A stretch of 64,000 nucleotides of DNA from the NCBI RefSeq assembly GCF_000023465.1, contig NC_014041.1, positions 2,114,001 through 2,178,000 on the forward strand, in the 5' to 3' direction. Position numbers and translations under genes: made by a program. Below, piece after piece: positions 9,120 through 16,700 of this stretch (positions within the stretch are counted from its first letter, which is position 1; every line of letters starts with the position of its first letter). The notes under the pieces were generated by a model. The model was not told the origin of the DNA, did no database searches, and was given only the letters and a program-made list of their open reading frames with translations. The stretch is from Zunongwangia profunda SM-A87. GTDB taxonomy: Bacteria; Bacteroidota; Bacteroidia; Flavobacteriales; Flavobacteriaceae.

Positions 9120-9179
9120 TATATTTGGTATACAAAAGTTAGTAATAAACTAAATGTAAGTGATATACAATTTGTTAGT
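9120..9179 (+). promoter_or_regulatory. Promoter of the HxlR gene with two direct-repeat operator candidates
   Basis: TATATTTG at 9120-9127 matches the -7 consensus TAnnTTTG. Directly after it come GTATACAAAAGTTAGT (9128-9143) and ATATACAATTTGTTAGT (9163-9179), near-copies of one another. They flank the expected transcription start, which suits autorepression by the HxlR protein. A -33 box is not obvious. Confidence 0.5.
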
Positions 9180-9188
9180 CTTACAAGG

Positions 9189-9539
9189 ATGAAAGAATTA
9201 TTAGAAAAAAAAGCTTGTGAAAGTAAATTAGGGGCTATCGATGATGCGCTGTACGCCATAGGTGGAAAGTGGAAGCTTAAAATAATCATCGCCCTTAAAG
9301 AAGGAAATAAACGTTTCAACGAGCTGCAACGCGCTTTGGATATTTCGGCAAGAATGTTATCCAGGGAATTAAAAGACCTGGAACTTAATGGTTTTGTAGA
9401 ACGCAAAGTCTATACCGATACTCCTGTAATTATAGAATACGAACTTACCGATTATAGTAATTCTTTATCTGATATTTTAGAAGCTTTAAGTTCCTGGGGT
9501 ATTAAACATCGTAAAAAATTAATAGAAGAGCGATCTTAA
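9189..9539 (+). CDS. HxlR/DUF24 family winged-helix regulator
   Basis: A 116-residue protein counted from the ATG at 9189. The same frame could begin at 9117, but that would put the start inside the promoter and add 24 residues unlike the family. The core AIGGKWKLKIIIALKEGNKR, FNELQRALDISARMLSREL and LNGFVERKVYTDTPVIIEYE is the HxlR winged helix, with P-V-I-E-Y in the wing. A cysteine near residue 9 (KKACESKLG) lies where redox- or aldehyde-sensing members (HypR/YodB type) keep theirs, so a thiol sensor is possible. No target gene is adjacent. Confidence 0.88.
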   Translation: MKELLEKKACESKLGAIDDALYAIGGKWKLKIIIALKEGNKRFNELQRALDISARMLSRELKDLELNGFVERKVYTDTPVIIEYELTDYSNSLSDILEALSSWGIKHRKKLIEERS

Positions 9540-9570
9540 AATTTTAGAAGCGACTTCGTAGCATGAAGCC

Positions 9571-9625
9571 TTTATTGGCACCGCCAAAGGGTTTAATACC
9601 CCGAGGCTTGCCTCGGAATTGAAAT
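9571..9625. repeat. REP-like hairpin element, copy 1
   Basis: Begins TTTATTGGCACCGCCAAA and contains the perfect hairpin CCGAGG-CTTG-CCTCGG at 9601-9616. It aligns with 9901-9955 along its whole length. Confidence 0.6.
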
Positions 9626-9845
9626 CTTGTATTTATCGAATGCCCCGTGGGCTTGCCCCGAGGTAGTTTACTAAACAAAAATTTTCATTTCCGGAAATCC
9701 CAACCCTGATAGCTATCAAAACTGGAGCATAGCATTTAATCCCGATTCACGGATAAAAAATACAATTTTAGAAAATAAAGTATATGGCTAAACGTTATAA
9801 TTAGGACGAATCTTTTAAAAGAGATTTTCGTTATTTCGATAAAAC

Positions 9846-9904
9846 TGCATTACACCTAACCTAATGCAATTTAAAAGCCTTTCTTAACGGAGAGGCTTTT
9901 TTTA
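9846..9904 (+). terminator. Terminator with upstream hairpin, no gene in front
   Basis: TGCATTA (9846-9852) pairs with TAATGCA (9862-9868), then AAAGCCT (9874-9880) pairs with AGGCTTT (9893-9899) followed by a T-run. No intact gene ends here, so it closes either a small RNA or the remains of a short gene starting at 9784. Confidence 0.6.
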
Positions 9905-9955
9905 TTGGCGCCGCCAAAAAGGTATAATATTCCAAGTCTTGCTTTGAAATTCTAA
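9901..9955. repeat. REP-like hairpin element, copy 2 (diverged)
   Basis: Begins TTTATTGGCGCCGCCAAA. The hairpin of copy 1 has changed to TTCCAAG-TCTTG-CTTTGAA, which still pairs with one mismatch although most stem bases differ. Confidence 0.5.
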
Positions 9956-10119
9956 AAGGTTAATCCTGTACATATTTGATGGGCGGACCCGTGGTTCTTA
10001 ATTTAAAAAACACCTGGACATTCACTTATGGATATTGTTCTCGTTTTCAATATATTTCTTTTTTTATAATTAAGATTTTTTTCTATTTTTAACCCAATCC
10101 GAAAATTAGTTATCTAAAT

Positions 10120-11841
10120 ATGTATTATTTAAATTTTTTTACATCCAAAAAGCTAAATCGATTTATGTCGTTAGGGCTTTGTAGTGCGTTAGCTTTAAAC
10201 TTCAGCTGTAAAAATTCAACTGAAAATGTCGAAAATCAGGAAGATGAACGTCCGAACATTGTGGTGATTATGGCTGACGATCTTGGCTTTTCAGATCTTG
10301 GTAGTTATGGTGGTGAGATTAATACGCCAAGTTTAGATCGTTTAGCAGAAAACGGACTTCGTTTTAACTCTTTTTATAATACATCACGCTGTTGCCCAAG
10401 TAGGGCGGCTTTGTTAACGGGACAATATCCACACCAGGCCGGGATCGGTAGAATGACAATGGATATGGGGAAACCCGGTTATCGTGGCACCTTAGATTCT
10501 AATACCGTTACGATTGCTGAAGCTTTAAAACAAGCCGGTTATCAAACCGCTATGACGGGAAAATGGCATGTTTCCGAAACCAATGCCTTAAATAACGAAG
10601 CGCAGTTAAAATGGCTTAGTCATCAGGAAGAACATGGGGCGTTTTCAGATACACTTAGTTATCCTACCTCAAGAGGTTTTGATAAATATTATGGAAATAT
10701 TTGGGGGGTGGTAGATTATTTCGATCCGTTTAGTTTAGTGAACGGAACAGCGCAGGTTAAAGATGTTCCAGAAGATTTTTATTATACAGATGCCATTGGC
10801 GATACAGCTGTTGCGTATATAGAGGATTTTGTACAGAAAAAGGATCCATTCTTTCTGTATGTTGCTCATTGTGCACCACACTGGCCGCTTATGGCCCCAG
10901 AAGAAGAAATAGCCAAATATAAAGATACCTTCACTAAAGGTTGGCGTCAAACCCGTGAAGATCGATATAAAAGACTGGTAGAGAAAGGTATCTTAAAGGG
11001 AGATATCGCCAAATTATCAGAATTTATGTTTAAGGATCTTAACTGGGAAGAAAATCCAAACGAAAAATGGGACAGCCAGGCGATGGCGGTACATGCAGCA
11101 ATGGTAGATCGTATGGATCAAAACATTGGTAAACTTATTGATAAATTAGAAGAAACAGGCGAGCTTGAAAATACGGTGATCTTCTTTATGTCTGATAACG
11201 GAGCAAGTTCAGAGCGACCTTCGCAGTACGGTCCCGGTTTTGATCGTGCCGGTCAAACCAGGGATGGTAGAGCAGTAGCATTTCCGGTAGATAAAAGTGA
11301 AGAAGCTCTACCAGGATCGCAGGTGGTACATGCGGGTATTGGTCCACAATGGGCAAATACGGCAAACACACCTTTTAGATATTGGAAAGCCAGAGTGTAT
11401 GAAGGCGGAATAACTTCTCCGTTTATTGTGCACTGGCCCAAAGGAATTAAAGAGAGAGGTACTGTAAAATCTCAAACTGCTCATATTATCGATATGATGC
11501 CTACGATTTTAGATCTTGCCAGGGTGGATTATCCTGAAAAATATAAGGGAAGAAATATTACGCCTACTGAAGGAAAATCAATGCTCCCCGTAATTACAGG
11601 TGCTTCTGAGGAGGATGTGAATGATGTTCTTTTTTGGGAACATTTTGGATCCAGAGCGCTTAGAAAAGGGGATTGGAAAGCCGTAAAACTTGATGGGAAT
11701 GCTGACTGGGAACTATATAATCTAGCGGAAGATCGTACAGAGCTTAATGATCTTGCCGAAACTCATCCTGATAAGTTGGAAGAATTAAAAACAGAATGGG
11801 ATAAACTCGCACAAAAAACTGATGTTTTCCCTATGCCCTAG
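10120..11841 (+). CDS. Lipoprotein arylsulfatase (formylglycine-dependent)
   Basis: A 573-residue sulfatase. The N-terminus has a signal with lipobox LNFSC (Cys30), so it is probably anchored to a membrane facing the periplasm or surface. IVVIMADDLGFSDLG gives the first metal aspartates (53-54); TSRCCPSRAALLTG holds Cys91, the residue converted to formylglycine in C-x-P-S-R. TGKWHV and FFMSDNGASSE supply the later catalytic and metal residues. It removes sulfate from an unknown sulfated sugar. The maturase is not in the window. With the GH92 gene 95 bp after its stop it suggests breakdown of a sulfated, mannose-containing glycan. Confidence 0.93.
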   Translation: MYYLNFFTSKKLNRFMSLGLCSALALNFSCKNSTENVENQEDERPNIVVIMADDLGFSDLGSYGGEINTPSLDRLAENGLRFNSFYNTSRCCPSRAALLTGQYPHQAGIGRMTMDMGKPGYRGTLDSNTVTIAEALKQAGYQTAMTGKWHVSETNALNNEAQLKWLSHQEEHGAFSDTLSYPTSRGFDKYYGNIWGVVDYFDPFSLVNGTAQVKDVPEDFYYTDAIGDTAVAYIEDFVQKKDPFFLYVAHCAPHWPLMAPEEEIAKYKDTFTKGWRQTREDRYKRLVEKGILKGDIAKLSEFMFKDLNWEENPNEKWDSQAMAVHAAMVDRMDQNIGKLIDKLEETGELENTVIFFMSDNGASSERPSQYGPGFDRAGQTRDGRAVAFPVDKSEEALPGSQVVHAGIGPQWANTANTPFRYWKARVYEGGITSPFIVHWPKGIKERGTVKSQTAHIIDMMPTILDLARVDYPEKYKGRNITPTEGKSMLPVITGASEEDVNDVLFWEHFGSRALRKGDWKAVKLDGNADWELYNLAEDRTELNDLAETHPDKLEELKTEWDKLAQKTDVFPMP

Positions 11842-11878
11842 CTACATATTTGTATAGTTTTGATAATAGTTAATTTTT

Positions 11879-11908
11879 AGGAAACCTTGCTTTGCGAGGT
11901 TTCCTTTA
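11879..11908 (+). terminator. Intrinsic terminator after the sulfatase
   Basis: AGGAAACCTTGC and GCGAGGTTTCCT form a 12-bp stem with one G-T pair and a 3-nt loop, then a short T-run. It separates the sulfatase from the GH92 gene, so the two are not simply one transcript. Confidence 0.8.
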
Positions 11909-11948
11909 ATTTTATCCCCAATTTCGAAAAATTTAAATGACCCTAATT

Positions 11949-14027
11949 ATGAAAAGAATGATTGCTGCAATTGCTGTAGCACTATGTGTGGCCTGCCAGC
12001 CTAAATCTCAAGAAAAAACATCGAAATCGGCCAATATTACGGATAAGGTAAATGTTTTTTTAGGATCTTCTGGTGATCATGGCCAAATGTCCCCATCAGC
12101 ATCAACCCCTTTTAATATGATGAGCATCGGTCCACATACCAATCCACATAACCATACCGGTTACGAGCATTACGCTAAAGAGTTTGATGGTTTTACCCAT
12201 ACACATTTAGAAGGTGTGGGGTGTACTGGTAGTGGCGGTAATATCCTTATTAAACCCATTTTAAACGATAATAAGGAAACCGAATTACGCAAAGTAACAG
12301 AGCATGCAAAACCTGGGTTTTATGAAGTAAGTTTTGAAAATGGGATCGATGCTGCGATGAGTGTAACACACAATTTTGGGATCCATCAGTATAACTTTAA
12401 TGGTGAAAAAGGTGGATTGTTTATTGATCTCTCATTTGCGCTTTCCAATAGATTTGTTTCAGAAGAACACGAAATTAAGGATAATAAAATAAGCGGGGTT
12501 ATAGCTACCAAAACAACCTGTCACGCTGGTACCTATCGTTTTTATTATGAAATTCAGCTAAAAAATATGGCTGAGATAGCTCAAATTTCAGATCATGAGA
12601 TAATGGCAAAAGCAGAAGATAATTCTAAAGAAGTAAAGGTGTTAATAGGCTTTTCTTCGGTTTCTAAAGAATATGCTTCTCAGAAAATTGAAAATATTTC
12701 TTATGAAAACCTAAAAAAAGAAGCCAGCGCAGCATGGGAAAAAGCTTTAAGCCGAATTAGTGTTGAAGGTGAAGAAGATCGGGAAGATCTTTTTTATTCA
12801 TTATTATATCGCGGATTGCAATCTCCTTATATCGTTTCTGAGGAAGATGGAACATATCCTGCGATCGATGGTACTTTGCAAAAAACCGAAGGTACTATTT
12901 ATAGTGGTTGGGCCATTTGGGATAATTACCGTGAGCAATTACCCATGCTTTCTATGGCTTATCCTGATCGTTATAGAGATATAGTAAAGTCCATAGAGAA
13001 TTTATATGCCTTCGGAAAGAAGAATTGGGCAACAGATTACGAGCCTGCACCAACCGTTAGGACAGAGCATGCCATGGTGGTTTTACTGGATGCCTATAAT
13101 AAGGGGTATGAAGTAGATATTAAAAGAATTAAAGATTCCCTGATTAAAGATGCTGAAAGTTTGGATTATAGAGCACCAGATAAGGCTTTAGAATCCTCTT
13201 ATGATAATTGGGCCATGGCGCAGTTAATGAAGATTGATGGCGATACTACATTGTACAATAAATACATAACAAAATCACTAGATTATAAGGAATACTGGAA
13301 CAAAGATTTTAAAGATATCACACGTAATGATGTAGATCGCATGCAGGCAAGAGGCTTATATCAGGGAACTATCTGGCAGTACCGCTGGTTTGTTCCTTTT
13401 GATTTGAACGGACTTAAACAGTTGGCCGGTGGGGAAGACCAGTTTTTGGAAGAATTGGATACTTTTTTCAGAAATCATAATTACAATCATGCAAATCAAC
13501 CAGATTTGCAGGTTCCTGGAATGTATAATGCTACTAAAGAGCCATGGAAGTCTCAGGAATTGTATCGTAAAATATTGCTGGATACTATGGTACAGGCTTA
13601 TTTCAATGATAATAGTAAAGGTATTGATCCTTATGTAGGCCGAATTTATCAGAATAAACCTAAAGCCTACCTAAGAACAATGGATGATGATGCAGGCACC
13701 ATGTCTTCCTGGTTTGTTATGCGAAGTTTAGGGCTTTCCCCTGCCAATATAGGAGATCCTGTTTATTACCTAACCGCACCTATATTCAAAGAAATAAGTA
13801 TAAATTATCCTAAAGGTAAAGCGTTTAAAATAAGTGTGACTAACTATAATAAAGATCATTATTACGTGGAAAGTGCGACATTAAATGGAAAACCTTTAAA
13901 CCGAAACTGGCTAACACAGCAGGAAATTTTAGAAGGGGGGGAGCTGGTGATCAAAACATCAGATACCCCGAATAAAGAATGGGGTGTTAAGGAAGCTTGG
14001 GTTTCCTCAATAAGACAGTATCTATAA
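11949..14027 (+). CDS. GH92 family alpha-mannosidase, lipoprotein
   Basis: The start at 11949 (MKRMIAAIAVALCVACQ) gives a clean SPII signal with lipobox VAC; an ATG at 11937 is also in frame and adds four residues. About 692 residues, near the GH92 norm. The N-terminal beta domain opens with VFLGSSGDHGQMSPSASTPF and the HLEGVGCTGSGG block. The (alpha/alpha)6 domain shows WAIWDNYREQLPMLSM and, near the C-terminus, DDDAGTMSSWFVMRSLGLSP, the family hallmark. GH92 enzymes are calcium-dependent exo-alpha-mannosidases acting on N-glycan or yeast-mannan linkages; which linkage is not readable. No SusC/SusD pair lies nearby, so this is not a classic utilisation locus. Confidence 0.92.
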   Translation: MKRMIAAIAVALCVACQPKSQEKTSKSANITDKVNVFLGSSGDHGQMSPSASTPFNMMSIGPHTNPHNHTGYEHYAKEFDGFTHTHLEGVGCTGSGGNILIKPILNDNKETELRKVTEHAKPGFYEVSFENGIDAAMSVTHNFGIHQYNFNGEKGGLFIDLSFALSNRFVSEEHEIKDNKISGVIATKTTCHAGTYRFYYEIQLKNMAEIAQISDHEIMAKAEDNSKEVKVLIGFSSVSKEYASQKIENISYENLKKEASAAWEKALSRISVEGEEDREDLFYSLLYRGLQSPYIVSEEDGTYPAIDGTLQKTEGTIYSGWAIWDNYREQLPMLSMAYPDRYRDIVKSIENLYAFGKKNWATDYEPAPTVRTEHAMVVLLDAYNKGYEVDIKRIKDSLIKDAESLDYRAPDKALESSYDNWAMAQLMKIDGDTTLYNKYITKSLDYKEYWNKDFKDITRNDVDRMQARGLYQGTIWQYRWFVPFDLNGLKQLAGGEDQFLEELDTFFRNHNYNHANQPDLQVPGMYNATKEPWKSQELYRKILLDTMVQAYFNDNSKGIDPYVGRIYQNKPKAYLRTMDDDAGTMSSWFVMRSLGLSPANIGDPVYYLTAPIFKEISINYPKGKAFKISVTNYNKDHYYVESATLNGKPLNRNWLTQQEILEGGELVIKTSDTPNKEWGVKEAWVSSIRQYL

Positions 14028-14037
14028 TCTAAAAACG

Positions 14038-14068
14038 AAAAGCCTGATTATTTTATCAGGCTTTTTTT
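14038..14068 (+). terminator. Intrinsic terminator after GH92
   Basis: AAAAGCCTGAT pairs with ATCAGGCTTTT over a 6-nt loop, followed by more T residues, 11 bp after the stop. Confidence 0.92.
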
Positions 14069-14181
14069 ATGAATTTATCTTAAAGTATTCCTCAAATTTT
14101 TTATTTGTGTTTTGTTTTTTGGCAATTTTATTTAATTTAAGCCTCGAAATTGACTTTTAAGGTCTTTGCTACAATATCCTG

Positions 14182-14219
14182 GCAGAATACTTGTTATTAA
14201 GCAGAATACTTGTTATTAA
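14182..14219 (+). repeat. Perfect 19-bp tandem duplication before the HD gene
   Basis: GCAGAATACTTGTTATTAA occurs twice head to tail (14182-14200, 14201-14219). It ends 18 bp before the downstream start codon, so it lies in the leader or promoter of that gene. Confidence 0.95.
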
Positions 14220-14237
14220 TAAGTCCCAAAAAGTGCG

Positions 14238-14882
14238 ATGATGTTGCTAGAAATGCTAAATTATAGATATCAAGAACATACGTCTGTAATCAGATTGGCG
14301 ATGGATCATTGCCATAGTTTACTAAATAATAGTAGGTGTGGTAAATTACCATATCATAATATACAGCATACCTTTGAGGTATATCAGTACGTACAGCGAA
14401 TTGCAGATTACGAGAACCTAACTCCGCATGAAAAGGAAATAGTTGTTTTAGCCTCTCTTTTTCACGATACCGGAAATAGCAATACCTATAAAGGACATGA
14501 AAAAGTTAGTGCAGAAAATGCCTTTAGGTTTTTATCGAATATTGGTTACCCTCAGGATGATATAGAAAAAGTATGTTCCTGTATTGAGGCAACGCAAATG
14601 CCGCAAGCACCAAAAACTAAGCTTGAAGAAATTGTTTGTGATGCAGATTTGGCGCATTTAGGGACTAATGGTTTCAGGACAAAAAATAAATTACTAAGGT
14701 CAGAGTGGTTTAAGTGTCTTAATAAAAATTATACCGATAAAGAATGGTTAGAGAATAATATATGTTTTCTAGAATCTCATACCTACTTTACCAGGTATGG
14801 CCAAGATATCTTATTTCCTAAGAAACAAAAAAACCTACAGTTACTTAAACAGGCTTATCACAGACTTTTAGCAAAAGAATAG
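14238..14882 (+). CDS. HD domain metal-dependent phosphohydrolase
   Basis: A 214-residue cytoplasmic protein. PYHNIQHTFEVYQYV (first histidine), LASLFHDTGNSNTYKGHE (HD pair plus a further histidine) and IVCDADLAHLG (last aspartate) place the H...HD...D ligands of the HD/PDEase superfamily. Family members hydrolyse nucleotides or cyclic nucleotides; the substrate is unknown. Two ATGs (14238, 14241) begin the frame and cannot be separated. The Crp/Fnr gene follows on the same strand after 70 bp, so a link to a cNMP-fold regulator is possible but unproven. Confidence 0.82.
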   Translation: MMLLEMLNYRYQEHTSVIRLAMDHCHSLLNNSRCGKLPYHNIQHTFEVYQYVQRIADYENLTPHEKEIVVLASLFHDTGNSNTYKGHEKVSAENAFRFLSNIGYPQDDIEKVCSCIEATQMPQAPKTKLEEIVCDADLAHLGTNGFRTKNKLLRSEWFKCLNKNYTDKEWLENNICFLESHTYFTRYGQDILFPKKQKNLQLLKQAYHRLLAKE

Positions 14883-14952
14883 CTTATATTTTTCGAAAAT
14901 CGAAGTTAAGTCGGTTGCTTTTTTTAATTTAGAAGCTTAATTCTTCATCCCC

Positions 14953-15585
14953 ATGTTAGAAAAATTAAAAGAAGCCTATCATTTTATTTTTGAAGACGAA
15001 CTTTTAAACGAAATTCACAAATCTGGACAGCTTAAAGAATTTAAAGCTGGCGAGATTATTATAGATTTTGGAGATTATGTAAAATCTATGCCGTTACTTT
15101 TAGAAGGTGCGATAAAAGTATTACGAGAAGATAGTGAAGGGGATGAATTACTACTTTATTTTCTGGAACGAGGAGATACCTGTGCCATGACCTTAAATTG
15201 TTGCATGGGGACGACAAAAAGTGAAATTAGAGCAGTCGCAGAGAGGGACACTCGTTTAATTATGATCCCCATCGAAAAAATGGAGGAGTGGACGGCGCAG
15301 TATAAAAGCTGGAGAAATTTTGTTTTTGAAAGTTATCATACGCGTTTAACCGAAATGTTGGATACCATCGATACGATTGCATTTTTGAACATGGACGAGC
15401 GCATAATGAAATATCTTCAGGATAAAGCAAAAATTAATCAGGATGAGTTTGTAAGCAGCACACACCAGCAAATCGCCTATGATTTGCATACCTCCAGGGT
15501 TGTGGTTTCCAGAATTCTTAAAAAGCTTGAAATCGAAGGAAAGATAAAATTGAACCGCAACCAGGTTGAAGTTTTAAATTTGTGA
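14953..15585 (+). CDS. Crp/Fnr family regulator with clustered cysteines
   Basis: A 210-residue protein: cNMP-binding-like beta roll (about 1-115), long dimer helix, then a winged HTH with STHQQIAYDLHTSRVVVSRI as helix-turn-helix. The cAMP-binding arginine motif is absent, so another signal is expected. The beta roll carries GDTCAMTLNCCMG (about 75-87), three cysteines in a short span, which suggests thiol, persulfide or redox sensing. The next gene (TauE/SafE) has a GTAAC-N4-GTTAC palindrome in its promoter, a proper shape for a Crp/Fnr site; I infer, without proof, that this protein binds it. Confidence 0.88.
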   Translation: MLEKLKEAYHFIFEDELLNEIHKSGQLKEFKAGEIIIDFGDYVKSMPLLLEGAIKVLREDSEGDELLLYFLERGDTCAMTLNCCMGTTKSEIRAVAERDTRLIMIPIEKMEEWTAQYKSWRNFVFESYHTRLTEMLDTIDTIAFLNMDERIMKYLQDKAKINQDEFVSSTHQQIAYDLHTSRVVVSRILKKLEIEGKIKLNRNQVEVLNL

Positions 15586-15614
15586 TCAACTAAATTTAGT
15601 AGAAGAAAGCTTGT

Positions 15615-15658
15615 GTAACGAAAGTTACTGTCATATTTAATAAAGCCCGATATATTTG
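15615..15658 (+). promoter_or_regulatory. TauE/SafE promoter: Crp/Fnr-type palindrome and -7 box
   Basis: GTAACGAAAGTTAC at 15615-15628 is a perfect GTAAC-N4-GTTAC palindrome. TATATTTG at 15651-15658 fits TAnnTTTG. The palindrome centre is 29.5 bp before the -7 box, which places it near -42 from the expected start, the class II activator position. The same spacing recurs at 26467-26510. Confidence 0.75.
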
Positions 15659-15675
15659 TTCCAGAAATTGTAAGA

Positions 15676-16491
15676 ATGGAGATAACTCAGATTTTAGGAT
15701 TTGTAGGTGCATTAATTATCGGTTTGGTACTAGGCTTAACCGGCGGTGGAGGATCGATTCTTACCGTTCCTGTTTTTGTATATATATTGCATATTAATCC
15801 GGTTACCGCTACTGCTTATTCGCTTTTTGTTGTTGGATCGAGTTCGGCTGTAGGGGCGATAGATAATTTTAACAAGGGAAGGATAGATTTTAAAAGTTCT
15901 TTAATTTTTGCCCTTCCGGCGGTTATTAGCATTTTTTCTACACGTAAATATTTATTACCGGCAATTCCGCATCATATTGCGAATTTTGGAAATTTTGAGC
16001 TTACCAAAGATCTAATGATTATGAGCTTTTTTGCTATTTTAATGCTGGTAGCATCGGCTTCAATGATTTTAAAAAAGAAAAAAGAATGTGTAGACTGTGA
16101 AAATGAACCTAACGAATCTAATAATGGATTAATGATCCTACTAGGTGCTTTAACTGGTTTGGTTACCGGGCTGGTTGGTGCTGGAGGCGGCTTTATCATT
16201 GTTCCCATACTGGTATTTTTGGCCGGCTTAAATATGAAGGAAGCGGTTGGGACGTCCCTTTTTATCATTGCAATAAACTCTATTATTGGTTTTTTAGGCG
16301 ATCTTGGCCATCTTAATGTAGACTGGTTTTTCCTACTTCTTTTTACTATAATTTCTATAGTGGGAATTTTCTTTGGGATTTATTTGAGCCGGTTTATCAA
16401 TTCACAGAAACTTAAGAAAGCTTTTGGTTGGATGGTATTGATCATGGGGATCTATATTTTGTATATGGAACTTTCAGGAAGTGGAATTTAA
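15676..16491 (+). CDS. TauE/SafE family sulfite/sulfur-compound exporter
   Basis: A 271-residue inner-membrane protein with about eight hydrophobic segments. Two homologous halves carry the family glycine-rich motifs: LVLGLTGGGGSILTVPVFV near residue 18 and GLVTGLVGAGGGFIIVPILV near 162, each followed by an A-V/T-G-T/A-S stretch. The two halves are joined by a charged cytoplasmic loop (LKKKKECVDCENEPNES) with a C-x2-C pair, an unusual touch that could bind metal or respond to redox. TauE/SafE proteins move sulfite, sulfonates or related anions. It lies next to a Crp/Fnr gene and behind a palindrome shared with the MBL-rhodanese operon. Confidence 0.88.
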   Translation: MEITQILGFVGALIIGLVLGLTGGGGSILTVPVFVYILHINPVTATAYSLFVVGSSSAVGAIDNFNKGRIDFKSSLIFALPAVISIFSTRKYLLPAIPHHIANFGNFELTKDLMIMSFFAILMLVASASMILKKKKECVDCENEPNESNNGLMILLGALTGLVTGLVGAGGGFIIVPILVFLAGLNMKEAVGTSLFIIAINSIIGFLGDLGHLNVDWFFLLLFTIISIVGIFFGIYLSRFINSQKLKKAFGWMVLIMGIYILYMELSGSGI

Positions 16492-16564
16492 TAGTTACGC
16501 ACAGAGATTAGCTTTTTAACGAAAGATTCTCAATTATTCTTTAAGGAGAAGTAAAAAATCATAT

Positions 16565-16578
16565 TTAACAAAAGTTAA
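16565..16578 (+). promoter_or_regulatory. Variant Crp/Fnr-type palindrome upstream of cydAB
   Basis: TTAACAAAAGTTAA is a perfect palindrome with an AAAA centre, differing from the 26467 site only in the outermost base pair. It lies 122 bp before the cydA start. No exact TAnnTTTG lies 30 bp downstream; TAAATTTA at 16624-16631 is the nearest candidate. Confidence 0.5.
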
Positions 16579-16700
16579 GGTTAATTTTCCCGATTTTACT
16601 AAGCTCCAGACTTCATTATTGCTTAAATTTAAAGGTAATTATAACGTTTTTCCTCATAATGATAATACGCTTATAAACAGTGTGTTTCAAAACCAAATAA

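Larger units (their letters stand above)
9540..10119. other. Gene-free stretch with REP-like hairpins and a terminator
   Basis: About 580 bp without a credible gene. It holds two imperfect copies of a ~55-bp element (9571-9625, 9901-9955), a related hairpin near 9642-9662, and a tiny interrupted ORF (9784-9900) next to a terminator. AT-rich sequence before the sulfatase start should hold that gene's promoter, but no clean TAnnTTTG was found. Confidence 0.6.

Noticed and set aside
9117..9188. N-terminal extension of the HxlR gene.
   Set aside because: It would begin inside the -7 box and run through the operator repeats; homologous proteins start near the 9189 ATG.
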